Shown: positions 42,701 to 50,050 of the stretch, piece after piece
How positions within the stretch are numbered: position 1 is the stretch's first letter
How the letters are laid out: each line of letters starts with the position of its first letter
From: JACJYC01 sp964558465
GTDB taxonomy: Bacteria; Bacteroidota; Bacteroidia; Chitinophagales; Saprospiraceae
Assembly (NCBI GenBank): GCA_964558465.1
Contig: CAZLEF010000014.1
Coordinates: 1-64,000, forward strand
Direction of reading: 5' to 3'
Length of the DNA stretch: 64,000 nt
Made by a program: the position numbers and the translations under genes
The notes under the pieces: generated by a model
Database searches by the model: none
What the model saw: the letters and a program-made list of their open reading frames with translations, nothing else
Told to the model about the DNA's origin: nothing

Positions 42701-43891
42701 GGGGTTGGTTTCGCCGGACGTGGAAAAATCGTTAAAGAACCAGAGGTATTCCTCTGCGTTTTCGTTGGTGGGGTTGAAGGTGAAAGTCGTTGGCGAGGAG
42801 CACGCGTAACCTGGGTCGAGGGTATAGGAAGCATCCGCTTTTTCGACAAAAACCTGGACGGTTGTGTCAGCAGAGCAGGTTCCATCGGCCGAGGTAACCT
42901 GGAGGGTGATGTTTACCAATCCGGGTTCGTCGTAAATGATCACCGGGTTGCGTTCATTTGAAAATTGTTGGTTGGCGTTGGGGCCGAAGTTCCAGACGTA
43001 CAACCCGGGGTCGGAAGTATTGACGAACGGTATGGTATCTTTCCAGCAGATCGTATCAGAGATGGCGAAACTGGCGCGCGGCGGGCCGACCCTGACCTGA
43101 CGGGTAATGACTTCCGAGCAGCCGATGAAATCGGTCGCCGTCAGGGAGACGGTATAGGTCCCTTCAACGATATAATTCACGGGGGGAGGGGTGCGGCCGG
43201 TAAAAGTCTGGCCGTTGCCAAAATTCCATTGGAAGATGAGGCCGGAACCAGGCGTCTGGTTGATGAAGGAAAACTGTGCGGGGGCCGAACAAACCACCGC
43301 AGGGTTGGGTTGGGTGGCGAAGGCCAGGTTTTCAATACTGGAAACCTGAATGAGGCCCGGCGTTTGGGCGATACTGCTGCAACCGGGCAAGGCCGATTCC
43401 AACTGCAGGGAAACGGTGAAGGCGCCCGCTGCGGTATAGGTATGCGATACGGTATTGACGTCGAAAGCGCTTCCGCCGTCGCCGAATACCCAGGAGGTTT
43501 TGGAAATGGGGATATTCGGGTCAACCGTCGATTCATTTTCAAAATTGACCGTCAGCGGTTTGCAGCCGATGGTGGTGTCGGTCACAAATTCAACAACGGG
43601 TTTGGGATAGACATTGACGGTGACAGTCCCCAGTATGGGTTGGCCCTGGGCCGAGCGGAATTCCACCACGTATTCGCCCGGCGTGGTAAAGGTAGCCGTC
43701 GGGCTGGCGAGGCTGGAATTGTTGCCGTTTTTGAAATCCCAGAAAAAGGAAGACGCCCCCTGCGGAGGGCTGAACTGCACCTGCAAAGGTGAGCAGCCTT
43801 CGGTCAGGTTGGCGGTTTGAGCGGTCGTCCTTTGGACAAGGCCCAGCAAAAAAAATGCATAGAGAGCAAAACGTAAATGGAAGCTATTCAT
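39767..43891 (-). CDS. giant PKD-repeat surface protein with T9SS type B sorting domain
   Basis: A 1374-residue protein from ATG 43891, chosen because it gives a proper signal peptide (ending R-T-T-A-Q); the frame extends to 43993 without one. It consists of about thirteen PKD-like beta-sandwich repeats, each with a W-x-F-G-D/N-G-like strand and paired cysteines. The last 95 residues begin P-N-V-F-T-P-N-N-D-E-T-N-D-E-F, the gliding-motility-associated type B C-terminal signal for the type IX secretion system. It is predicted to be exported to the cell surface as an adhesin or gliding-related structure. It is divergent from the M43-like gene at 44063. Antisense open frames here are shadows. 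Confidence 0.92.
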   Translation of the reverse strand: MNSFHLRFALYAFFLLGLVQRTTAQTANLTEGCSPLQVQFSPPQGASSFFWDFKNGNNSSLASPTATFTTPGEYVVEFRSAQGQPILGTVTVNVYPKPVVEFVTDTTIGCKPLTVNFENESTVDPNIPISKTSWVFGDGGSAFDVNTVSHTYTAAGAFTVSLQLESALPGCSSIAQTPGLIQVSSIENLAFATQPNPAVVCSAPAQFSFINQTPGSGLIFQWNFGNGQTFTGRTPPPVNYIVEGTYTVSLTATDFIGCSEVITRQVRVGPPRASFAISDTICWKDTIPFVNTSDPGLYVWNFGPNANQQFSNERNPVIIYDEPGLVNITLQVTSADGTCSADTTVQVFVEKADASYTLDPGYACSSPTTFTFNPTNENAEEYLWFFNDFSTSGETNPTWTYDVGADPYIEKGEDVIFSALVLRTTAGCLDTLSRSDTIHVAYANFMPDKINGCAPLTVTFSDSSSSREPIIRYTYDYGDGNSADLTTDAPHSHTFTQPGEYEVRLVIENAGGCLDTSAVILIEVGAPVTADFTVDKTDVCRGDTVRLSTVTIDPRIDAWHFDTDDGRSSHCYTEGETDWVFQTETGPKDVTLTVEYNGCFQSFTKEDLINVRGPIASLYYEMDCEEPFTYTFRDSSFDATLLSWDFGDGATGAGAEVAHTYAATGDYTVYLTAENPGTGCAATVDSAIVYVRDVKAVFEIDDKICIGTEVDLDASKSVDVENCCWKGYTWFFDISNRPITTQDSSIKFTFSNPGVETLTLEVEDINGCIDTLTKQTRIYDIQAGFNLSDNFICFPTTVNFTDLSTSDTTIVSWMWEFGDLGTSTAQNPSFTFGNALGDEIPVTLNIEDKLGCTGQFQQSIQIYRPFSVIEASDNTICVGDQVNFSATDYTDAGSSLSFNWDLGNGQFSSGQTASAVYNQAGTFTVLLNFEEIGTGCRGTATQNIFVQDFPQAAFSTSVDGEDIVCAPAQIQFTDESVSNYNLFYVWNFGNGQLSTISDPIATFDKGTFTITQTVSTPYGCSNTTTEEITLVGPEGDFDIDPAAICIGDAATFTFRDTAFVSSWTWDFGDGSTADDVNPVSHTYASVPSTGPREVVLILRSDETGCVREVARTLFIGDASADVVDIAACAGDIVTLGVQNPISGASYLWSPANQLLDPATSMNPRLVATSNLTFSVTVTAGPGCTATDQATLTVIPEIDFTAPDTIRVLEGQEVTLTGPPANDFYTFDWSPPTGLSCTDCPTPSFTAESDITYFLTLIADGNCRQYEYPFVIDVITDEVLVPNVFTPNNDETNDEFRVYSELIAAGTDFLKVDLMRIYNRWGEIVFEGEGAGAVWDGNYKGKPAPSDAYMYIIQVSFPGLSEEVKVLKGDVTLLR

Positions 43892-43992
43892 CACTAAGGG
43901 ATTACGTGGTATCGTTATCATACTTTGACCCTTTTCAGGGAATAAAAGAGCGAATTGTCGGATAAATTTCCGCAATAAAGCTACTGAACGCA

Positions 43993-44023
43993 TTGCAAAG
44001 AAAAGGTAAAAAGACTAAGTTTG
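43993..44023 (+). promoter_or_regulatory. Bacteroidota-type promoter of the M43-like gene
   Basis: TTG at 43993-43995, a 20-base spacer and TAAGTTTG at 44016-44023 match the consensus well. The start codon lies 39 bases downstream, leaving a leader of about 33 bases. Confidence 0.78.
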
Positions 44024-44062
44024 CAAACTAGAATATGTAATCCCAACGCTAAACAATCAAAT

Positions 44063-44869
44063 ATGAAGATTTATTTCGGTTTTCTGCTCGCGCTCTTGTC
44101 TGCCCTGCCTTTGGCCTCCGGTCAAAAGCTGTACACCCGTCAGGCTTCTCTCCCTTGTGTCAACAAGGTTTTTCAGGTAACGGCCCACGTTACCCGGGAT
44201 TCTCTCGGCGATTTCGGGGCGACCGAAGAGGATATCCGCAAGGGGATCGATACCCTCAACCGGTATTTCTCGCCCATCTGCATTTCCTTCAATCTCTGCG
44301 AGGTCAATTTCGTCGACAATTTCCAATATGATAACCCGGCAAACGAGAACGAATGGGAAGAAATGAAAGTGAAGTACCTCCGGGAAAACCGCATCAATAT
44401 CTTTTTTGTGTCCAACCTTACCTGGAAACCGGATGATTGCGGGCTGGGCGACCGGGAGGGGATCCTCGACCCTGCACAAAGGGACGGTATTATGGTGTTT
44501 AAAAGCTGCCTGACCGGCGCGCCCAAATCCGTAGCGCACCATGTGGGCCATTTCTTCGGCTTGTACGATACCAATGAAGGTGAAGGCGAGGAACTGGTCA
44601 ATGGCGACAACTGCGAAACCGCCGGAGATTTTATATGCGACACACCCGGCGACCCCTATGTTGCCGGAGAAGAGATCAGCAATTACCTGGACGTTGACCA
44701 GGGCTGCCGTTTCATTTTCGGCGGCACTGACGCCAACGGCGAATCCTACCTGACGGATGTGGGCAATATTATGTCCTATTATCCGGAGGAATGCAAATGC
44801 GGGTTCAGCTACCAGCAGTATTTCCTGATGGCGGAGAATTATCTCAAGGCGGATCCGAAGCACTGGTAG
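44063..44869 (+). CDS. secreted M43-like (pappalysin-type) protein lacking the catalytic Glu
   Basis: A 268-residue protein with a signal peptide from ATG 44063 (cleavage near A-S-G-Q at 18-21). The M43 context is clear: the zinc region reads A-H-H-V-G-H-F-F-G-L-Y-D (158-169), where the family has H-E-x-x-H, followed by D-N-C-E-T-A-G-D-F-I-C-D-T-P-G-D-P and a Met-turn N-I-M-S-Y-Y. The glutamate that acts as catalytic base is replaced by His160 (CAT). The change needs more than one base, so it is not a simple sequencing slip. It is probably an inactive or altered binding protein. It has a good promoter of its own. Confidence 0.83.
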   Translation: MKIYFGFLLALLSALPLASGQKLYTRQASLPCVNKVFQVTAHVTRDSLGDFGATEEDIRKGIDTLNRYFSPICISFNLCEVNFVDNFQYDNPANENEWEEMKVKYLRENRINIFFVSNLTWKPDDCGLGDREGILDPAQRDGIMVFKSCLTGAPKSVAHHVGHFFGLYDTNEGEGEELVNGDNCETAGDFICDTPGDPYVAGEEISNYLDVDQGCRFIFGGTDANGESYLTDVGNIMSYYPEECKCGFSYQQYFLMAENYLKADPKHW

Positions 44870-44978
44870 ATGGGATGCTGGCCACGCCTGTGGCGTGGTG
44901 GATGCTTGATGCCTGGCAGACGGTTAGGCTCCTGAGCGGAGTCGAAGGAGATGCTGGTCACTCCGGGGCGAGGTGGAA
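44870..44978. repeat. mosaic of GATGCTGG words with two palindromes
   Basis: GGATGCTTG/GATGCTGG words recur at 44873, 44900 and 44950. Two palindromes are embedded: CCACGCC-TGT-GGCGTGG (44882-44898), and a 22-base one at 44929-44950 with ends CTCCT and AGGAG. The spacer lies between converging genes. Confidence 0.8.
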
Positions 44979-45773
44979 TCAGGATGCCGGGCCAACCGCG
45001 TAAACGTCGGTAGGCTGAGGGCTTCCGCCCAAGGGCTCGATACTGATGGCGAAAGCGACCACGTCATCGCTGATATAGGGTCTTTCGATCAGGGTTCCCC
45101 GGCCGGAAGGCAGGTCAAAAGGCTCCATACTGTTGGGTAGCGCCTGGTTCTTAACAATCGCCCATAATTGGTACTGTTTACCGGAAGGCAGCGCCGGAAG
45201 GTTGATCACATTCAGGAAATTGGCATCCTCGATTTGATTCCAGTAAACTGCTGCTACGACGATGCAACCGCCTTCAGGTGTTTCCTTCACAATATATACC
45301 GGGATATTTTTGGGGTCATTGATGATATCCAGTTGTCTTTGGATAAAAGCAAGGCTGTCCCGGGTTTGTTGTTGTTCAGCCAGGAGCGCCTGTACCCTGG
45401 TCCGGCCATCGGCAGATTTCCGCTTTTCCAACAGGAATAATACGCCAAGTCCCAGGGCCAAAGTCAGCAGGAGCAGAAGACCCCACCAGGCAATTGAAGA
45501 AACTTTGCCACGTTGAGTAATTTTCCTGGCAGGGGTTCCGGGAGCAGGCTGTTGTTGGATCCGGTTCAGAATATTCTTCAAGGCCCCTGGCGACGGTGTA
45601 ACTGCGTGTGCGACCGCATATTCTTCCAGGGCAGCCTCGATGGCATCCAGCTCGCGGCGGATCTCAGGATATTGAGCGGCATGGTTTTCTACCTCCCGGC
45701 GCTCTTTTTCGCTCAGATCCCCCAGGACGTATTGTTCCAGGATGCCAGATGATATGTACTTGCCTATATCCAA
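44979..45773 (-). CDS. RskA-type anti-sigma factor
   Basis: A 264-residue membrane protein. An N-terminal helical domain with L-E-Q-Y-V-L-G-D-L-S resembles the sigma-binding part of RskA-like anti-sigma factors and lacks the H-x3-C-x2-C zinc motif. One membrane helix spans about residues 92-115 (W-W-G-L-L-L-L-L-T-L-A-L-G). The C-terminal domain, with P-S-G-K-Q-Y-Q-L-W-A-I-V, is the RskA C-terminal beta-sandwich in the periplasm. It follows the sigma-factor gene by 13 bases in the same direction, as expected for a cognate pair. Input signal unknown. Confidence 0.87.
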   Translation of the reverse strand: MDIGKYISSGILEQYVLGDLSEKERREVENHAAQYPEIRRELDAIEAALEEYAVAHAVTPSPGALKNILNRIQQQPAPGTPARKITQRGKVSSIAWWGLLLLLTLALGLGVLFLLEKRKSADGRTRVQALLAEQQQTRDSLAFIQRQLDIINDPKNIPVYIVKETPEGGCIVVAAVYWNQIEDANFLNVINLPALPSGKQYQLWAIVKNQALPNSMEPFDLPSGRGTLIERPYISDDVVAFAISIEPLGGSPQPTDVYAVGPAS

Positions 45774-45786
45774 TTCAAATCAGGTT

Positions 45787-46389
45787 TTAACAAATATACC
45801 ATAACATTAAGATCAGCAATAACCATCCAGGTTGTTCGTTTGCCAGGGCGGCTCTCAGTTCAAGGACCGCCTGGCGGATCGTGGTTTTAATGGTTCCAAG
45901 GGGAATTCCGAGGGTTTCACTGGCTTCCGATTGGGAATACCCTTTGAAATAAAGGTATTCGATCAGCAATCTATGCCGTTCATCCATGTTCCGGATGATC
46001 TTTTGAAGGCCAAAATCCGTCAATGCGAGGCTTTCCGCCGGTTCACCAAGCTCATTTACGAGGTTTTCCGTCGATTCGGTTTTTGCAGCGCGCTGGAATT
46101 TTCCGCTTCTGACCAGGTCAATGGCCGTATTCCGGGCAATTTGCACCATCCAGGTGAATAACCGGCCACGGGTGGTATCGTACTGGTCCATCTTTTGCCA
46201 TATTTTGACAAAAACGTCCTGCAATACTTCTTCAGCGGATTCTTTGGAAGGGATGGTTTGACGGATGATCTGCAACAAGGCGCCGGAATATTTTTGATAC
46301 AACAGGGAGAAAGCCGAAGTGTCCCGGTCAATGATCTTTTGAACCAGTTCAAGATTTTCTTCTTCGCCTTTAGGGATGACCCTGTTCAT
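45787..46389 (-). CDS. ECF-type RNA polymerase sigma factor
   Basis: A 200-residue protein of the sigma-70 ECF group. Region 2 carries F-S-L-L-Y-Q-K-Y-S near residue 29, E-E-V-L-Q-D-V-F-V-K-I-W-Q near residue 50, and F-T-W-M-V-Q-I-A-R-N-T-A-I-D-L-V-R; region 4 has the helix-turn-helix G-Y-S-Q-S-E-A-S-E-T-L-G-I-P-L-G-T-I-K-T. The start at 46389 (M-N-R-V-I-P) is preferred over a 10-residue-longer start at 46419, because a TACATTTG element at 46421-46428 would place transcription start near 46415. It is followed directly by its anti-sigma factor. Confidence 0.9.
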   Translation of the reverse strand: MNRVIPKGEEENLELVQKIIDRDTSAFSLLYQKYSGALLQIIRQTIPSKESAEEVLQDVFVKIWQKMDQYDTTRGRLFTWMVQIARNTAIDLVRSGKFQRAAKTESTENLVNELGEPAESLALTDFGLQKIIRNMDERHRLLIEYLYFKGYSQSEASETLGIPLGTIKTTIRQAVLELRAALANEQPGWLLLILMLWYIC

Positions 46390-46420
46390 TTTTAAAAGCA
46401 GGTATTTTGGCTTTCGCATG

Positions 46421-46428
46421 CAAATGTA
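46421..46428 (-). promoter_or_regulatory. putative -7 element of the sigma/anti-sigma operon
   Basis: TACATTTG on the minus strand agrees with TAnnTTTG. No TTG lies 19-21 bases upstream, so an alternative -33 or sigma specificity is possible. It decides between two starts of the sigma gene. Confidence 0.45.
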
Positions 46429-46551
46429 GGTTTTTTCAGGTTTTCTGCGGCATAATCCAATCATTTTGGCGGATCAAATGACGGTTATGCAAACCTACTG
46501 TCGGCGGGTGCCCAAAAGCCGGGTCAAAGGGTGGTCAAATTTTGTCCAAAA

Positions 46552-47823
46552 TCAGGGGTTGAGCAGGTCTTCAATCCTGGGTTGGCCTTCCATTCTGACC
46601 TGCCCCCGGCGATCCCCGGATTTTTCGACCTCGATGCCCAGCCACCGCCCGCCAGAGGCGTTGTGCAGTTGGGCGCCGTCTTCCAGGATCAATAAACCGC
46701 CGGCCTGAACAGCGATCCGGCTCCCCGGCGGCATTGAAACCCGGCAGGATATCCGGAGCATTCCGCCTTGCGCAATGAAGAGGTTGCCTTCGAGGTCTTT
46801 GGCGCCCGTCCAGGCGACGGTATCCCGGATGACTATATTTCTTTCCGGGTTCAGGCGGCCCCAGTTGGGGGCAAGCAAGTCCCGTTGCAGGACCCCGGGG
46901 GTTGACATGCGCTGGTAGATCTTTCCGATCTGGCAGGGTGAAAAAGCGAGTTGCAGGGCATTATAGTCCATTACGTTGTTGGAAGTCGTGGTGTCGCATC
47001 CGGGGCCTGCGCTGCGGCCAAAACATTTTTGCGGATGTTGAGGCGTATCGTCGCAGCCGTCGTTGTATGCCCAGGTATGGGTCAGGCCGAAGATATGGCC
47101 GGTTTCATGATTCAGCATGCCCCTGAAATCCCAGGGATTTTTGGCATCCGGCCAGCGGGCGGCCAGTTTCATGGCCTTGCCCAGCGCCACGCCGGTTCCG
47201 TAGGCCTGGTAGGTGGGAGAGGTCAGGCTGTCGGGGTGATGGGGCATCATAAAAATATTGAGCACGGAATCCTGTTGGACTCCGTACCGGGTGATCACCT
47301 CCTTGTCGTACAAATTCCGGTTGCGTCCCCGGGTGACATAATAATAAAGGTTATCGTCATAGTGGAAATAGATGCCGTCGTCACCGGGTTGCTGCGGGTC
47401 GGGCGTCAGCAGGTACTGGATGCGTGTAGGCAGGCAAGGCGTGTTGTTCCGGTGGGGCAGGTACATTTTTTTGTTGTTGGACATGGCGTAGTTGATGGCC
47501 TTGTACAATTCGAGGGTGAATTTCCGGGCTTCATCCTCCTTCAGGTTTTTGGAGCCGTCGGCTGAATTCATCCAATGGAAATTGATCCGGATGTATCTGA
47601 CCGGGAAATGGTCGAGGTGATTCGTGTCCGGTTCGTAGGCTTCATAATGGCCGCAGGGCGAAGGGGGGGCGCCGATTCGGCGGGGCGCCGGTTCCTCATA
47701 CCCCACAGGCAATCGCGCCTGGGATGAAAGATCCAGCATCTGCCAACTGGATTTTGGGGAGCAGGTGGTGAAAAGCATGGCAATAAATGCAGTGGATACG
47801 ATTGAAAGCAGCGTTCGGATCAT
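46552..47823 (-). CDS. M43-type metalloprotease lipoprotein
   Basis: A 423-residue predicted lipoprotein; the signal peptide ends with the lipobox F-T-T-C (Cys21). The zinc motif H-E-T-G-H-I-F-G-L-T-H is intact, and is followed by D-G-C-D-D-T-P and a Met-turn N-N-V-M-D-Y-N, placing it near the pappalysin family M43. The last 100 residues form a short beta-helical stretch with I-R-D-T-V-A-W-T and G-G-M-L-R-I. It lies upstream of and in the same direction as the sigma/anti-sigma pair but 160 bases away. Likely substrate: unknown extracellular or envelope proteins. Confidence 0.85.
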   Translation of the reverse strand: MIRTLLSIVSTAFIAMLFTTCSPKSSWQMLDLSSQARLPVGYEEPAPRRIGAPPSPCGHYEAYEPDTNHLDHFPVRYIRINFHWMNSADGSKNLKEDEARKFTLELYKAINYAMSNNKKMYLPHRNNTPCLPTRIQYLLTPDPQQPGDDGIYFHYDDNLYYYVTRGRNRNLYDKEVITRYGVQQDSVLNIFMMPHHPDSLTSPTYQAYGTGVALGKAMKLAARWPDAKNPWDFRGMLNHETGHIFGLTHTWAYNDGCDDTPQHPQKCFGRSAGPGCDTTTSNNVMDYNALQLAFSPCQIGKIYQRMSTPGVLQRDLLAPNWGRLNPERNIVIRDTVAWTGAKDLEGNLFIAQGGMLRISCRVSMPPGSRIAVQAGGLLILEDGAQLHNASGGRWLGIEVEKSGDRRGQVRMEGQPRIEDLLNP

Positions 47824-47855
47824 CGGGACAGCAGTATTTATTGAATCAGGTGGTG

Positions 47856-47998
47856 AAGATACGAAGATGAGAGGATACGAAGATGGGAGGATGCGAAGAT
47901 GGGAAGATGCGAGGATGCGAGGATACTGGGATACGAAGATGAGAGGATGGGAAGATGGGAGGATAGGAGGATGCGAAGAAAGGGGATGGGAGGATGCG
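47856..47998. repeat. GATACGAAGATGAGAG word array
   Basis: About fourteen words of the GGATACGAAGATGGGA type run continuously in one orientation over some 140 bases. No complementary arm is visible. The word relates to the array at 8158-8245. It lies between the M43 protease start and the duplicated tRNA segment; the whole spacer 47824-48205 holds no gene. Confidence 0.85.
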
Positions 47999-48010
47999 CC
48001 ACGACCTGCA

Positions 48011-48093
48011 GGCGGGATAAACTTTTCATCCTCTTCCGGGCAAAAAAAAACCGGCTCTGAAAAGAACCGGTTTACTGTGCCCAGAACAGGATT
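48011..48093 (-). pseudogene. duplicated 3' end of tRNA-Leu(GAG) with its terminator
   Basis: These 83 bases repeat 48138-48221 with about four mismatches and one deletion. The repeat covers the last 16 bases of the tRNA (including the acceptor and T-arm 3' side), the whole terminator hairpin and about 30 bases beyond. The rest of the tRNA is missing in this copy. Confidence 0.85.
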
Positions 48094-48168
48094 TCCCGCC
48101 AGTCAGGAATATGGCCGGAGTTCAGGTCATTTCGCAAGGCGGGATAAACTTCTCATCCTGTTCCGGGC

Positions 48169-48201
48169 AAAAAAAAAACCGGCTCCGAAAAGAACCGGTT
48201 T
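48169..48201 (-). terminator. intrinsic terminator of tRNA-Leu(GAG)
   Basis: A 10-bp stem (AAACCGGTTC and GAGCCGGTTT, one wobble) with loop TTTTCG runs into nine T residues on the minus strand, four bases beyond the tRNA. Confidence 0.88.
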
Positions 48202-48205
48202 GCTG

Positions 48206-48289
48206 TGCCCAGAACAGGATTCGAACCTGCACACCCTTTCGAGCACTACCACCTCAAAGTAGCGTGTCTACCAGTTTCACCATCTGGGC
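48206..48289 (-). tRNA. tRNA-Leu(GAG)
   Basis: An 84-base class II tRNA: acceptor GCCCAGA/TCTGGGC, anticodon stem CTACT/GGTAG with loop TTGAGGT giving anticodon GAG, variable arm, T-arm GCAGGTTCGAATCCTGT, and discriminator A. CCA is not encoded. The leader contains a small hairpin GAAACC/GGTTTC at 48299-48314. Confidence 0.95.
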
Positions 48290-48326
48290 TTTGCTATTGA
48301 AACCTGGGGGTTTCAAAAAAGTTTCG

Positions 48327-48334
48327 CAAAGATA
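48327..48334 (-). promoter_or_regulatory. putative -7 element of tRNA-Leu(GAG)
   Basis: TATCTTTG on the minus strand matches TAnnTTTG exactly and would start transcription about 30 bases before the tRNA. A matching TTG at the normal distance is not evident. Confidence 0.5.
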
Positions 48335-48442
48335 GATCAAATTGTAAAAAAATGATCTTCCCGGCTGGAAAATCTTTTGAGCGCGATAATCATTAAAAAT
48401 TTGAGAAAGGCTGGGAAATATTCCACCGATCCCGCAATAGGA

Positions 48443-49210
48443 TCACCCCTCGTTTTCCAAAGCCGCTTTTCGCAGGCGCTGCAGGAATGGCGAAGCGAAT
48501 ATAAAATCCTGCAGGACTTCGTTGTCGCTGCGCAAGACCTCGCTGTTATTGCCCTGCCAGGCCACTTTGCCTTTGTGTAAAAGCAGAATGTTGTCGCCGA
48601 TTTCCATGACCGAGTTCATGTCGTGGGTATTGATGACGGTCGTGATATTTTTTTCAATGGTAATATCCCGGATCAGTTCGTCGATGACCAGGGCGGTCTT
48701 GGGGTCGAGGCCCGAGTTGGGTTCGTCGCAGAACAGGTATTGGGGGTCCAGTACGATGGCGCGGGCAATCCCGACCCGTTTTTGCATACCGCCGCTGATC
48801 TCGGAAGGGTATTTATGGTTGATTCTGTCGAGGCCGACCCGCTCCAGGCAGTAGTTCACCTGGTCAAGTTTTTCTTTTTTGGTCTTGTGGGTGAACATAT
48901 CCATCGGGAAACGGATATTTTCCTCTACCGTCATGGAATCGAAGAGGGCCGAAGCCTGGAACAGCATACCCACCTTCATGCGGATAGAACGAACCTGTTT
49001 TTTATTCAGGGCAAAAAGGTCGGTATCGTCGTACCAGACTTTTCCGGAAGTAGGGGTGAAAAGCCCCACGAGGATTTTGAGCAATACCGTTTTTCCCGCG
49101 CCGCTCCGGCCGATGATGAGGTTGGTCTTACCCTGATCAAACTCTGTGGTTATGCCTTTGAGCACCTCGGTATCGTTGAAGGATTTGAATATATTTTCGG
49201 TTCGTATCAT
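48443..49210 (-). CDS. Mla-type ABC transporter ATP-binding protein
   Basis: A 255-residue ATPase of the MlaF/Ttg2A type, which powers phospholipid or hydrophobic compound movement between inner and outer membrane. It shows Walker A G-R-S-G-A-G-K-T near residue 34, the Q-loop M-L-F-Q, the signature I-S-G-G-M-Q-K-R near residue 137, and Walker B F-C-D-E-P-N-S-G-L-D-P near residue 158. It follows the permease gene after 11 bases, forming an operon. No MlaD-like MCE gene follows in the window, so the substrate-binding partner must be encoded elsewhere. Confidence 0.9.
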   Translation of the reverse strand: MIRTENIFKSFNDTEVLKGITTEFDQGKTNLIIGRSGAGKTVLLKILVGLFTPTSGKVWYDDTDLFALNKKQVRSIRMKVGMLFQASALFDSMTVEENIRFPMDMFTHKTKKEKLDQVNYCLERVGLDRINHKYPSEISGGMQKRVGIARAIVLDPQYLFCDEPNSGLDPKTALVIDELIRDITIEKNITTVINTHDMNSVMEIGDNILLLHKGKVAWQGNNSEVLRSDNEVLQDFIFASPFLQRLRKAALENEG

Positions 49211-49221
49211 GTTCAGTCGGC

Positions 49222-49968
49222 TTAAGTAAAAAGTACGGCAATGAGGTAATCCGCCAGCAGGATGAGGATGTCGCTGAAGACCACGGCGTTGGTGCTGGCC
49301 CTGCCGAGTTCGATGCTGCCTCCCTTGACATAATACCCCTGGTAGGCGGAAACGGTGGTGAGGATTACGGCAAAAACAGCCGATTTCACGAACATCAGGG
49401 TAATATTGCGCTCCAGAAAAAAAGAACGCAGCCCCTGGATGTATTCCGCATCCGACATCAGGCCGGTGGGCACGCTGGCTGCGTAGCCGCCGATGATGCT
49501 GATAAAGGCAGCCAACGCCACCAGCATCGGGATCACAACGAGGGCTGCCACCAGTTTGGGTGTGATGAGGAAGGCCGCCGTATTGACGCCCATAAGGTCC
49601 ATAGCGTCAATATGTTCTTTCTGGCGCATCCCCCCGATTTCAGCGGCGATATTGGAGCCCACTTTCCCCGCCAGAACCAGGCAGGTAATGGTCGGCGCCA
49701 ATTCTATGATGGTGCTGTCCCGCACAATATAACCGATATAGTACCGGGGCACCAGGGTGCCGTCGAGCTGGTAGGCAAACTGCACAGCCGTCACCGCGCC
49801 GATGAAGATGGAGATCAGCCCGACGATGACTAGGGAACCGATGCCGATGTCGATCATCTGGCGCATGGTTTCCTTATAGTACATCGAAAACCGCTCCGGG
49901 CGGGCAAACGCCGTGCCCATCATGGTGACATACCGGCCGAAATGATAAAGAAACTTTGAAAACAGCAT
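49222..49968 (-). CDS. MlaE-family ABC transporter permease
   Basis: A 248-residue membrane protein with about five hydrophobic helices. The MlaE family signature lies around residues 79-120: R-D-S-T-I-I-E-L-A-P and G-K-V-G-S-N-I-A-A-E-I-G-G-M-R. The start at 49968 is preferred over the frame start at 50058, since the extra residues are polar and not conserved. It pairs with the ATPase immediately downstream. A TAAATTTG element lies at 49999-50006. Confidence 0.9.
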   Translation of the reverse strand: MLFSKFLYHFGRYVTMMGTAFARPERFSMYYKETMRQMIDIGIGSLVIVGLISIFIGAVTAVQFAYQLDGTLVPRYYIGYIVRDSTIIELAPTITCLVLAGKVGSNIAAEIGGMRQKEHIDAMDLMGVNTAAFLITPKLVAALVVIPMLVALAAFISIIGGYAASVPTGLMSDAEYIQGLRSFFLERNITLMFVKSAVFAVILTTVSAYQGYYVKGGSIELGRASTNAVVFSDILILLADYLIAVLFT

Positions 49969-49998
49969 AGTTACGGAGATCTTCCCTTCAAAGGAATG

Positions 49999-50006
49999 CA
50001 AATTTA
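49999..50006 (-). promoter_or_regulatory. putative -7 element of the mla-type operon
   Basis: TAAATTTG on the minus strand matches TAnnTTTG and lies about 30 bases upstream of the permease start. The -33 TTG is not evident. Confidence 0.45.
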
Positions 50007-50050
50007 GTGTATTTTGGTGACTTTCGGCATTTTGCTTAAAACACGACCGG

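Noticed and set aside
47856..47998. Repeat array as a possible CRISPR
   Set aside because: The words are contiguous and there are no unique spacers of constant length; no cas gene lies in the window. The same applies to the other word arrays.
48377..48442. Small gene between tRNA-Leu(GAG) and the Mla-type ATPase
   Set aside because: The frame starting at 48377 runs antisense into the ATPase gene and shows no conserved motif.
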